Part shown: positions 1 to 7,320 of the stretch, piece after piece | How the letters are laid out: each line of letters starts with the position of its first letter | How positions within the stretch are numbered: the first letter of the stretch is position 1 | DNA from: UBA4655 sp964585575 | Lineage (GTDB): Bacteria > Planctomycetota > Planctomycetia > Pirellulales > UBA1268 | Length of the DNA: 39,074 bases | Assembly (NCBI GenBank): GCA_964585575.1 | Contig: CAZPEM010000009.1 | Location: 1-39,074 of the forward strand | Direction of reading: 5' to 3' | Program-made: the position numbers and the translations under genes | Notes under the pieces: generated by a model | Told to the model about the DNA's origin: nothing | The model's input: only the letters and a program-made list of their open reading frames with translations | The model's database searches: none

Positions 1-63
1 GACTCGAACCCGCGACCCTCGGTACCACAAACCGATGCTCTAACCAACTGAGCTACAGCCACC
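1..63 (-). tRNA. tRNA-His (anticodon GTG), 3' end cut off by the window edge
   Basis: Read on the minus strand the sequence starts GGTGGCTGTAGCTCAGTTGG, which is a typical tRNA-His acceptor stem and D-arm, with the extra 5' G known for this tRNA. The anticodon arm has stem TCGGT/ACCGA around the loop TTGTGGT, giving anticodon GTG. The T-arm begins with GGGTTCGA and the window ends there, so the 3' acceptor strand lies outside. A weak promoter-like pair (TTGGCT and TAAACT, only 15 nt apart) lies just upstream at 75-101. Confidence 0.93.
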
Positions 64-418
64 GTCGGAAAATGAGTTTAGCACAGACCCGACGCAGCCA
101 ATTTTCGGCGGTTTTTTCCGATGACTACAGCTATTTCGCGGGGCGATCCAGCGACCACCCCGACGATCCGTGGCAGCCGTCGCCGCGAAATGTCCCACGA
201 GCGACGTCGGTGAAGCGACTCGTTGTCAACACGCGGCTTCGACGAGGGCCGACGTATTGCCACCAAAACTGCCTCGAATGGCAGGCCCCTTCATCTTTCC
301 TGCCTTGCGCACTTGCCGAACCCAAAAGAGTCCCCCTAATCTTCCCGGCCTTCGGGAAAAGGTCCCCATTGTCTGGGGAAACCTTCCACCATCCCGGGGA
401 TCACGGAGACTCACAGCG
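64..418. other. Intergenic region with two leader hairpins before the secreted protein gene
   Basis: No convincing gene is visible in this 355-nt stretch between the divergent tRNA-His and the downstream CDS. Several open frames cross it but none has a plausible start or composition. Close to the CDS there are two short hairpins in tandem, TTCCCG/CGGGAA at 342-358 and TCCCC/GGGGA at 363-379. These would lie in the mRNA leader if transcription starts upstream of them. A GGAG at about 405 is the likely ribosome binding site. Confidence 0.5.
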
Positions 419-1135
419 ATGACGAAGAAAACCTTGATTCGTTTGGTCGGGGCGGCGACATGCGTCGCGGTCATGGGCGCCGGCTTGGATGCCGAGGCGG
501 GTTGGTGGAGAAGGCACCACGGTTCGAGCGGCGGCTCGTGGGGTTCTTCGGGTGGTTCGTCGGGTGGCTCGTGGGGCTCGCACGGTTCTTCCGGCGGCTC
601 GTCCGGGGGCAGCTGGTCGTACAGCTCCCACGGTTCGAACGGCGGCAGCTACTCGCACAGCTCGCACGGCTCGAGCGGTGGCTCGCATGGTTCGTCGGGT
701 GGCTCGTGGGGCTCGCACGGGTCGAGTGGCGGCGGCTACGTCGTGCATCACCACCATCACGCGGCCGTGCACCACGAGCCGGTGATGCACCACGAGACGG
801 TGGTCGTGCACGAGGTGGTTCGCACCGCTCCGGCCGACACCGCAAAGATCGTGGTCGACCTGCCGAAGGATGCGAAGGTGTTCATCAACGGCTCGGAGAC
901 GAAGGCCACCGGCTCGAGCCGGCAGTTCATCTCCAAGGGTCTCAAGGACGGGGTCAGCTACCAGTACGACGTCCGCATCGTCACCGCGGACAAGGAATCC
1001 CCAATGGAGCAGACGAAGGTTGTGAAGCTCTCCCGCGGCCAGACCGAGACCGTGCGGTTCGACGCGGCGACGGCCACGGCCGTCAAGCCGGCCTCGCCGA
1101 AGGCCGACTCGGTCGCCGTGACGAGCGGCAACTGA
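419..1135 (+). CDS. Secreted Gly/Ser/His-rich protein with C-terminal TIGR03000 planctomycete domain
   Basis: The 238-aa protein starts with a clear signal peptide (basic MTKKTLIR, hydrophobic core, likely cleavage after AEA near residue 27). Residues about 35-115 are low complexity, built from repeated GSSGGSWGS and GSHGSSGG-like units. A His-rich stretch with HHHHH follows at about 116-140. The C-terminal part (about 140-220, with IVVDLPKDAKVFINGSETKA and TGSSRQF) matches my memory of the TIGR03000 domain, known mainly from planctomycetes and of unknown function. The ATG at 419 was chosen because it gives the signal peptide and follows a GGAG. Upstream in-frame residues do not look like protein. 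The low-complexity part could be a wall or surface linker, and the histidines could bind metal; both are guesses. A strong terminator follows. Confidence 0.85.
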   Translation: MTKKTLIRLVGAATCVAVMGAGLDAEAGWWRRHHGSSGGSWGSSGGSSGGSWGSHGSSGGSSGGSWSYSSHGSNGGSYSHSSHGSSGGSHGSSGGSWGSHGSSGGGYVVHHHHHAAVHHEPVMHHETVVVHEVVRTAPADTAKIVVDLPKDAKVFINGSETKATGSSRQFISKGLKDGVSYQYDVRIVTADKESPMEQTKVVKLSRGQTETVRFDAATATAVKPASPKADSVAVTSGN

Positions 1136-1172
1136 CCGGCCGGCGTCCGGTCTGAACGCCGGAAGCCATCCA

Positions 1173-1209
1173 CTCCCGCGCGGGCCCGTTCCCGCGCGGG
1201 AGTTTTTTT
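1173..1209 (+). terminator. Intrinsic terminator after the TIGR03000 protein gene
   Basis: A perfect 12-bp stem CTCCCGCGCGGG/CCCGCGCGGGAG (1173-1184 and 1191-1202) with a 6-nt loop is followed directly by seven T. The T-tract is on the plus strand only, so it serves the gene ending at 1135 and not the convergent rarA. Confidence 0.92.
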
Positions 1210-1244
1210 GTGCGCGGGCGGCTTTTGCGGCTCGGGGCAGCCTC

Positions 1245-2558
1245 TCACCTGTCGCCAAGACGGCGACGGATTTCGGCGAGCCGTTCGGCGAGCTCCCGCT
1301 CGTGGCCGCGGTCGGTCGGCTCGTAATACCGCTTTTCGACGCCAAGGTAATCCTGCGCGGCGATGCCGTCGGGGGCGTCGTGCGAGTATTCGTAGCCCTG
1401 GCCGTGGCCGAGCCGCTTGGCGCCGGCGTAGTGCTTGTCCTGCAGGTGCCTGGGGACGGGGATCACCCGCTGTTCGCGGACGTCGGATCGGGCGGCGGCG
1501 ATCGCCGTCGTGCAGGCGTTGCTCTTGGCCGCAAGCGCCAGGTACGTCACCGCCTGCGAGAGTGCGAGCTGGCATTCCGGAAGCCCGACGAACTCGACCG
1601 CCTGCATCGCCGCCACCGCCAGGAGCAGCGCCCGGGGGTCCGCGTTGCCGATGTCCTCGCTCGCGAGGATGACGAGCCTGCGGGCGAGGAACCGCACGTC
1701 CTCGCCCCCCTCGAGCATCCGCGCGAGCCAGTAGAGGCCGGCGTCGGCGTCGCTGCCGCGGATGCTCTTGATGAGGGCGCTCGCGCAGTCGTAGTGCGTG
1801 TCGCCGGCGTCGTAGGCGACGGCCTTCCGCTGCACGCTCTCCCGGGCGAGGGCGAGCGTGAACCGCAGCGGCCGCTCGGACGTCGAAAGCACGCCCACCT
1901 CGAGCCCCCCGAGCGCCCTCCGGGCGTCGCCATCGGAGGTTTCCACGAGGAATGCAAGGGCCTCGGGGGCCATCTCGATCGGTTCCGCGCCGAAGCCGTG
2001 CTCCCGGTCGGCAAGGGCGCGCCTGAGGATCTCGGCGACGTCGCTCGCCGAGAGCGGCTCGAGTTCGAAGATGCGGCTGCGGCTGACGAGCGCCGAGGTG
2101 AGCGCGAAGAAGGGATTGTGGGTCGTCGCGCCCACGAGCGCGATCACGCCGCTCTCGACGTCGGGCAGGAGCACGTCCTGCTGCGACTTGTTGAAGCGAT
2201 GGATCTCGTCGATGAAGAGGCAGGTCCGCTGCCCCTCGTCCTCGAGCCGCCGCCGGGCCGCGTCGAGCACGTCGCGTAGCTCCTTCACGCCCGACGACGT
2301 GGCCGACAGCTCGACGAACCGGCGACGCGTTTCCGTGGCGACGATCTCCGCGAGCGTCGTCTTGCCGACGCCCGGCGGACCGTAGAGGATCACCGACCCG
2401 AGCCGGTCGGCCTCGATGAGCCGCCGAAGGAGCATCCCCTTCCCCACGACCTTCGCCTGCCCGACGTAGTCGGCGAGCCGCCGCGGCCTCATCCTCGCGG
2501 CGAGCGGTGCAGCCCGCGCGAGGTTGGCGGCACGCGACGCGGTGAAGAGATCGGCCAT
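1245..2558 (-). CDS. rarA: Replication-associated recombination protein A (RarA/MgsA AAA+ ATPase)
   Basis: The 437-aa protein has the expected length and layout of RarA, an AAA+ ATPase related to clamp loaders that acts at stalled replication forks. The Walker A motif GPPGVGKTT lies at residues 60-68, Walker B CLFIDEIHRF at 113-122 and sensor-1 GATTHNP at 143-149. The family signature FNKSQQDVLLP is present. The C-terminal part carries the tetramerisation region, including DAGDTHYDCASALIKSIRGS and the ending around YEPTDRGHERE. The start at 2558 (MADLFTASRA) is preferred to the longer open frame because the extra upstream residues are His/Arg-rich shadow sequence. It follows the osmC-like gene by 20 nt on the same strand, so the two are probably co-transcribed. 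Confidence 0.95.
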   Translation of the reverse strand: MADLFTASRAANLARAAPLAARMRPRRLADYVGQAKVVGKGMLLRRLIEADRLGSVILYGPPGVGKTTLAEIVATETRRRFVELSATSSGVKELRDVLDAARRRLEDEGQRTCLFIDEIHRFNKSQQDVLLPDVESGVIALVGATTHNPFFALTSALVSRSRIFELEPLSASDVAEILRRALADREHGFGAEPIEMAPEALAFLVETSDGDARRALGGLEVGVLSTSERPLRFTLALARESVQRKAVAYDAGDTHYDCASALIKSIRGSDADAGLYWLARMLEGGEDVRFLARRLVILASEDIGNADPRALLLAVAAMQAVEFVGLPECQLALSQAVTYLALAAKSNACTTAIAAARSDVREQRVIPVPRHLQDKHYAGAKRLGHGQGYEYSHDAPDGIAAQDYLGVEKRYYEPTDRGHERELAERLAEIRRRLGDR

Positions 2559-2578
2559 GGAAACAGTCCCGCGGATCT

Positions 2579-2989
2579 TCAGCCAGTCCAGACGAAGTCG
2601 ACGGCGGCGTCGATGCCTGCGGCGAGGCTCTTGTGGACGGGGCAGGTGAGCGCCGCCTGCTCGATGAGGTGTCGCTTCGGATGATCCGGCGGGAGCGGGA
2701 TCGTGAGCGTCGTGCGGAGCACGGTGATTCGCCGCGGCGGCTCCTTGCTCATCTCCTTGACGGTGTCGGCCTTCATGCCGACCAGGTCGAGCCCGTGCCG
2801 CTCGGCGACGATGCCGATGATCGTCATCATGCACGCCCCGAGGGCCACACCCACGAGGTCGGTCGGCGAAAACGCCTCGCTGCGGCCCTGGCCGTCGGCC
2901 GGGGTGTCGGTGAGCACCGTCGCGCCCGACGGCCCGTGCTGGGCCCGACAGCGGAGCTTCCCCTCGTACGTCGTCGTGATTCGTGCCAC
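2579..2989 (-). CDS. OsmC/Ohr family protein
   Basis: The 136-aa protein has the OsmC-fold pattern with the two redox cysteines of the family, Cys53 in VALGACMMT and Cys116 in LTCPVHKSL. Family members reduce organic hydroperoxides or act in thiol-dependent oxidative stress defence. The sequence looks more like the general OsmC branch (YhfA type) than Ohr, but the substrate cannot be read from it. The start is GTG, preceded by AAAGGA at a normal distance. The gene is the first of a probable two-gene unit with rarA. Its upstream region is shared with the REP-like inverted repeat at 3002-3087 and the divergent ubiD-like gene. Confidence 0.9.
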   Translation of the reverse strand: MARITTTYEGKLRCRAQHGPSGATVLTDTPADGQGRSEAFSPTDLVGVALGACMMTIIGIVAERHGLDLVGMKADTVKEMSKEPPRRITVLRTTLTIPLPPDHPKRHLIEQAALTCPVHKSLAAGIDAAVDFVWTG

Positions 2990-3001
2990 CTGCGTCCTTT
3001 C

Positions 3002-3087
3002 AAAAAAAGCTGCCGGCCACCAAATTCGGGCAAGATGCCTATAAAGCCGAAGGTATTTTACCCAGATTTGGTGGCTGGCACCTTTTT
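3002..3087. repeat. REP-like imperfect inverted repeat between osmC-like and ubiD-like genes
   Basis: The left arm (about 3002-3030, AAAAAAAGCTGCCGGCCACC and following CAAATTCGGG) is largely complementary to the right arm (about 3061-3087, CCCAGATTTGGTGGCTGGCA followed by CCTTTTT). The arms are separated by a roughly 30-nt AT-richer spacer. Both arms share the core GCCACCAAAT and end in A/T runs. This looks like a repetitive extragenic palindrome of the kind mobilised by REP-associated tyrosine transposases, but no transposase is in the window. It leaves no obvious ribosome binding site before the UbiD start at 3088. Confidence 0.7.
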
Positions 3088-4986
3088 ATGCGCTCGCTTC
3101 GATCCTGCGTCGATCAGCTCGCCCGCGAGGGGGAAGTCGTGGTCGTCGACCATCCGGTCGATCCGCACCTCGAAATCGCGGAGATCCAGCGGCGGCTGTT
3201 CCGCGCCGGCGGGCCGGCGGTGCTCTTCTCGCGACCGGTGGGCACGGCGTTTCCCGTGCTCGTCAACCTCTACGGCACGCGGAAACGGATCGAGCGGATC
3301 TTCCACCGCACGCTCGACCGGGTGAAGCGGCTCGTCGAGCTCAAGATCGACCCCGCGGAAGCGCTGAAGAAGCCGTGGCGGTACTGGCGAAGCCCGATCG
3401 ACGCGATCTCGATGCTGCCGCGTCGCGTGAAATCGGGCCCGGCGGTCGCCCGCACGATCCCCCTTTCGCGGCTACCCACGGTGACGGGCTGGCCCGGTGA
3501 CGGCGGCCCGTTCGTCACGCTCCCGGCGGTCTACACCGAAGACCCCGACCGGCCTGGCACGAAACACTCGAACCTCGGGATGTACCGGGTGCAGCTGGCG
3601 GGCAACGACTACCTGCCCGACCGCGAGATCGGCCTCCACTACCAGCTCCACCGCGGCATCGGCGTCCACCATGCCGCGGCGCTCGCCCGCGGCGAGCCAC
3701 TGAAGGTGAACGTGTTCGTCGGCGGCTCGCCGGCGATGGCCGTCGCCGCCGTCATGCCGCTGCCCGAGGGGCTCTCCGAGCTGCTCTTCGCCGGGGCGCT
3801 CGCGGGCCACCGCATCCCGATGATCGCGAGGCGAGGACGGCCCGCGATCTATGCGGACGCCGATTTCGTGATCGAGGGCACGGTGCAGCCGGGAACGACG
3901 AAGCCGGAGGGGCCGTTCGGCGACCACCTCGGCTACTATGCCAAGCGGCACGATTTTCCGGTGATGCAGGTCGAGCGGGTCTGGCACCGCGAGGGAGCGA
4001 TCTGGCCGGTGACCGTGGTCGGCCGCCCGCCGCAGGAAGACACGCTCTTCGGCTGGCTCGTGCACGAGCTGACCGGCCCGGTCATCCCGACGGTGCTGCC
4101 GGGCGTGCGGAGCGTTCATGCCGTCGATGCGTCGGGAGTGCATCCGCTTCTGCTTGCCGTCGGGAGCGAGCGTTATCTCCCCTGGCAGCGGTCGAACCGC
4201 CCGGCTGAGCTGCTCACGCAGGCCTCCGCGATCCTCGGCCAAGGACAGCTGTCGCTCGCGAAGTATCTCTTCATCGTGTCGGGGGGGGATGCGCCGGGCC
4301 TCGACGCCCACGACATCCGGCCCTTCCTCGCGCACGTGCTGTCGCGGGCCGACTGGCGGCGCGACTGCCACTTCCACACCGAGACCACGATCGACACGCT
4401 CGACTACTCCGGCAGCGGGCTCAACGCCGGCTCGAAGCTCGTGGTGGCCGCCCGCGGGCCGGCGATCCGCAGTCTCGCGCGGGAGCTACCCGCCGGCATC
4501 GCCCTTCCCGACGGCTTCCGCAATCCGCGGGTCTGCCTGCCGGGCGTCGTCGCGATCGAGGGCCCGAGGATCGAGCCGTCGCCGACGCTCGCCTCCGACG
4601 ACGACGCCCCGTCTGGCTCGTCGCTCGCCGGCCTCGCGGCCGCCTCCCCCTGGTCCGCCGATATCCAAAGGCTGTGCGATGCGATCCACGCGGACCACCC
4701 GCTGCGTTCATGGCCGCTCATCGTCGTCGTGGACGACTCCGGCTTTTCGGCCGCGAGCCTCGAGAACTTTCTCTGGGTGACGTTCACGCGGTCGAACCCC
4801 GCGGCCGACGTCCACGGTGTCGCGGCCAGGGTCCGTCAGAAACACTGGGGCTGCGAGGGCCCGCTCGTCATCGACGCCCGCCTCAAGCCCCACCACGCTC
4901 CGCCGGTCGAGGAAGACCCGGCGGTCACGGCGAAGGTCGATGCCCTCTGCGCCCGCGGCGGCCCGCTCGCAGCGATCATCGGTTGA
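3088..4986 (+). CDS. UbiD family (prenylated-FMN-dependent) decarboxylase
   Basis: The 632-aa protein belongs to the UbiD family of prFMN-dependent reversible decarboxylases. Visible signatures are NLGMYRVQ (Arg167), HYQLHRGIGVHH, and PEGPFGDHLGYY with Glu274 and Asp279. These are the Arg/acidic residues expected around prFMN. At 632 aa it is longer than ubiquinone-type UbiD (about 500 aa) and close to the longer enzymes assigned to futalosine-pathway menaquinone synthesis. That assignment is plausible for a planctomycete but unproven here, since no mqn gene or ubiX is nearby. The start MRSLRSCVDQ fits the family. A longer in-frame start at 2983 would translate the inverted repeat and is unlikely. 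A small hairpin GAAGGG/CCCTTC (4985-4999) overlaps the stop codon. Confidence 0.9.
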   Translation: MRSLRSCVDQLAREGEVVVVDHPVDPHLEIAEIQRRLFRAGGPAVLFSRPVGTAFPVLVNLYGTRKRIERIFHRTLDRVKRLVELKIDPAEALKKPWRYWRSPIDAISMLPRRVKSGPAVARTIPLSRLPTVTGWPGDGGPFVTLPAVYTEDPDRPGTKHSNLGMYRVQLAGNDYLPDREIGLHYQLHRGIGVHHAAALARGEPLKVNVFVGGSPAMAVAAVMPLPEGLSELLFAGALAGHRIPMIARRGRPAIYADADFVIEGTVQPGTTKPEGPFGDHLGYYAKRHDFPVMQVERVWHREGAIWPVTVVGRPPQEDTLFGWLVHELTGPVIPTVLPGVRSVHAVDASGVHPLLLAVGSERYLPWQRSNRPAELLTQASAILGQGQLSLAKYLFIVSGGDAPGLDAHDIRPFLAHVLSRADWRRDCHFHTETTIDTLDYSGSGLNAGSKLVVAARGPAIRSLARELPAGIALPDGFRNPRVCLPGVVAIEGPRIEPSPTLASDDDAPSGSSLAGLAAASPWSADIQRLCDAIHADHPLRSWPLIVVVDDSGFSAASLENFLWVTFTRSNPAADVHGVAARVRQKHWGCEGPLVIDARLKPHHAPPVEEDPAVTAKVDALCARGGPLAAIIG

Positions 4987-5008
4987 AGGGGTTCCCTTCC
5001 GATGGCTT

Positions 5009-5180
5009 GATCAGCCGGAGATACCCGCGGACCGCACGCAAGAGTCCGCCAACCAGTCGATCAGCCGGAAATAACCGCGGACCGCACGCAAGAGTCCGCC
5101 AACCGGTTGATCAGCCGGAGATACCCGCGGACCGCACGCAAGAGTCCGCCAACCGATTGATCAGCCGGAAATACTCGCGA
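5009..5180. repeat. Three 50-bp tandem repeats plus a partial fourth copy inside the rplU 3' end
   Basis: Near-identical 50-bp units occupy 5009-5058, 5059-5108 and 5109-5158. A fourth partial match of about 21 bp (5159-5180) contains the stop codon and last codons of rplU. Each full unit starts GATCAGCCGG and contains the hairpin GCGGAC/GTCCGC with an 11-nt loop. On the minus strand each unit carries the same GGCTGA stop context as rplU. There are no variable spacers, so this is not a CRISPR array. It lies between the convergent ubiD-like gene and rplU. Confidence 0.93.
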
Positions 5181-5535
5181 TCTTCACGCGGGTGTGGATC
5201 GAGCGGTGGCCCGTGCGGCGGCGGTAGTTCTTGCGGCGGGCGAACTTCTGCACGTAGATCTTTTCGCCCTGCTCGGTGCCGACCACCTTCGCCTTCACCG
5301 TCGCCCCCTTCACCTTCGGTGCGCCAAGAGTGAGCTTGCCGGCACGGCTCACCGCGAGCACCTCGTCGAACACGACCTCGCTGCCGGCCGGAAGGTGCCG
5401 GAAGTCGATCTCGAGCTCCTGCCCCTCCTGCACGGTGTACTGCCGGCCGCCATCGACGATGACGGCGTATTCGTGGCCCGCGGCTCTCATGCTGGCGGCG
5501 GAGGTGGTGGTGGGTTCGGGGGATGCCTTGGCCAT
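5161..5535 (-). CDS. rplU: Large ribosomal subunit protein bL21
   Basis: The 124-aa protein is bL21, which binds 23S rRNA in the large subunit. Recognisable family sequence runs from YAVIVDGGRQYTVQEG through GAPKVKGATVKAKVV to the basic ARRKNYRRRTGHR tail. An extra N-terminal stretch of about 22 residues (MAKASPEPTTTSAASMRAAG) precedes the family's usual start, and the Met at residue 16 is a possible alternative start. The last residues (ASISG) and stop codon are encoded in the partial copy of the 50-bp repeat. The usual partner rpmA (bL27) is not downstream, where the repeats and a convergent gene lie instead. The upstream neighbour is rng, a common arrangement. Confidence 0.95.
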   Translation of the reverse strand: MAKASPEPTTTSAASMRAAGHEYAVIVDGGRQYTVQEGQELEIDFRHLPAGSEVVFDEVLAVSRAGKLTLGAPKVKGATVKAKVVGTEQGEKIYVQKFARRKNYRRRTGHRSIHTRVKIASISG

Positions 5536-5669
5536 GACTGAAGTCCAAAAGATCGGGGTCGAAAAAGCGTTTACAAGGGCCCGAAAGGATACCCCGCCCC
5601 GCCCTGCCGGTCGAGCGCAGCCCTCAAATTCCCGGGAGTTTTGGCCACAGGGCCGTTCGGCCGCCGTTC

Positions 5670-7274
5670 CTACGGAAAACGCACGTGCCGACCGGCGGAG
5701 TCCTTCGCCTCGAAGACAAGGTGCTCCGGCGACACGCCATCCTTCCCGACGACGTGGAGCTGGATGTGGGTCGTGTCCTCGAAGTGGGCCATTTCCCGCC
5801 GCTTCTTGTTGTTGATCCAGGTCGCGACGTCGTCGTGCACCGTGATGTCGAGCTTCGCGATGTCGTCGCGGGCGCTCGAAAGCTGGAGCGTCCGCATCAC
5901 TTCGATCGCCATGCTCTCCGCCGTCTTCACCGTGCCCGTGCCGTTGCAGGTGGGGCAGTCGCGGAAGATGCTCTTGCGGAGCGAGGGGCGGATCCGCTGG
6001 CGGGTCATCTCGATCAGGCCGAAGGGGCTCGTGCGGAGCACCTTCGTCCGGGCACGATCCCGCTTCATGGCGTCGTGGAGCGCCTTCTCGACACCGCGGC
6101 GGTACTTCTCCTTCCGCATGTCGATGAAGTCGTTGACGATCACGCCGCCCAAGTCCCGCAGACGAAGCTGTCGGGCGATCTCCTTCGCGGCGATGAGGTT
6201 CATCTGGTAGGCATTCTCCTCCGCCGACTGCTCCGTGCGGAAGCTGCCCGAGTTGACGTCGATCGCCACGAGCGCCTCCGTCGTGTCGATCACGATCGAC
6301 CCGCCCCCCTTGAGCGGAACCTTCCGCTGGTGGATCCGGCTGATCTCCTCCTCGAGGCCATACCGGTGGAAGAGCGGCTCCTTGCCCTCGTAAAGCTGCA
6401 GCCGGCTCACGTACCGCGGCATGACGAGCTCGAGGAACTCACGGGCCCGCTCGTAGGCGGCCGGCTCGTCGATGAGGATCCTCCCCACGTTCTCCGTGAA
6501 CATGTCACGGATCGTGCGGATGATCATGTCGCTTTCCTGATAGATGTCGATCGGGGCGGAGTATTTCCTCATCCGTCGCACGATGCTCTTCCAGAGCCGC
6601 AGCAGATACGCCATGTCGCGGGCCATCTCCTGCTTCGTCCGCGTGGTGCCGGCCGTCCGCACGACGAACCCCACCCCCTTCGGCGGCTTCAACTCCAGCA
6701 TGATGTCGCGGAGCAGCCGGCGATCCTGCTCGTCGTCGATCTTCTTCGAGATGCCGACCCGCCCGAGCGGAGGCATGAGCACGAGGTAGCGGCCCGGGAT
6801 CGAGATGTAGGTGGAGAGCGTCGGCCCCTTCGTGCCGAAGCCTTCCTTGATCACCTGCACGAGCACCTCGTCGCCCCGGCGGAGGACGTCCTGGATCGGC
6901 GGCTTCACCCGCGGCCGGTCGCCGAGGCGGGCCCGACGCCGGGCCGCCGTCTTCGCGGCCCCCTGCGGGTCGTCTCCCCCCTTGCCCGCCGGCTCCGGCA
7001 GGTCGAACGCCTTGTCGGGATCGAGGCCGCCCTGGCGGTAGTACTGCGGCTCCACGTCGCTGATGTGGAGGAAGCCGTTGCGGCCGACGCCGAAATCGAC
7101 GAACGCCGCCTGGATCGAAGGCTCGATGTTGACGATCCGGCCCTTGTAGATGTTGCCGACGTAGTTGTCGGCGCTCGTCCGCTCCACGTAGAGCTCCTCG
7201 AGCACGCCGTCTTCCATGATCGCTATCCGGCATTCCTCCGGCTGCGACACGTTGATGAGCATTTCCTGTTTCAT
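5670..7274 (-). CDS. rng: Ribonuclease G/E family endoribonuclease
   Basis: The 534-aa protein is an RNase E/G family enzyme that cuts single-stranded RNA in rRNA processing and mRNA decay. It has the N-terminal S1-type RNA-binding region (VGNIYKGRIVNIEPSIQAAF), interrupted by a charged insertion at about residues 88-125. The catalytic region follows with AIDVNSG (Asp339) and VNDFIDMRKEK (about 380-390). The zinc-link CPTC (Cys440, Cys443) follows. The length fits RNase G more than RNase E, since there is no long degradosome scaffold tail. The start at 7274 has GGAG five nt upstream. It lies between ptsI (46-nt gap) and rplU on the same strand. Confidence 0.95.
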   Translation of the reverse strand: MKQEMLINVSQPEECRIAIMEDGVLEELYVERTSADNYVGNIYKGRIVNIEPSIQAAFVDFGVGRNGFLHISDVEPQYYRQGGLDPDKAFDLPEPAGKGGDDPQGAAKTAARRRARLGDRPRVKPPIQDVLRRGDEVLVQVIKEGFGTKGPTLSTYISIPGRYLVLMPPLGRVGISKKIDDEQDRRLLRDIMLELKPPKGVGFVVRTAGTTRTKQEMARDMAYLLRLWKSIVRRMRKYSAPIDIYQESDMIIRTIRDMFTENVGRILIDEPAAYERAREFLELVMPRYVSRLQLYEGKEPLFHRYGLEEEISRIHQRKVPLKGGGSIVIDTTEALVAIDVNSGSFRTEQSAEENAYQMNLIAAKEIARQLRLRDLGGVIVNDFIDMRKEKYRRGVEKALHDAMKRDRARTKVLRTSPFGLIEMTRQRIRPSLRKSIFRDCPTCNGTGTVKTAESMAIEVMRTLQLSSARDDIAKLDITVHDDVATWINNKKRREMAHFEDTTHIQLHVVGKDGVSPEHLVFEAKDSAGRHVRFP

Positions 7275-7320
7275 GAATTCTCCATTGGTTTCTTCTTTGC
7301 GTTTCCCAACCTGGTCGCGG

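Noticed and set aside
2983..3087. Longer UbiD start at 2983
   Set aside because: It would translate the inverted repeat and overlap the osmC-like gene; the family start matches 3088.
5009..5180. CRISPR array from regularly spaced 50-bp repeats
   Set aside because: The copies are directly adjacent with no variable spacers, and no cas genes are present.
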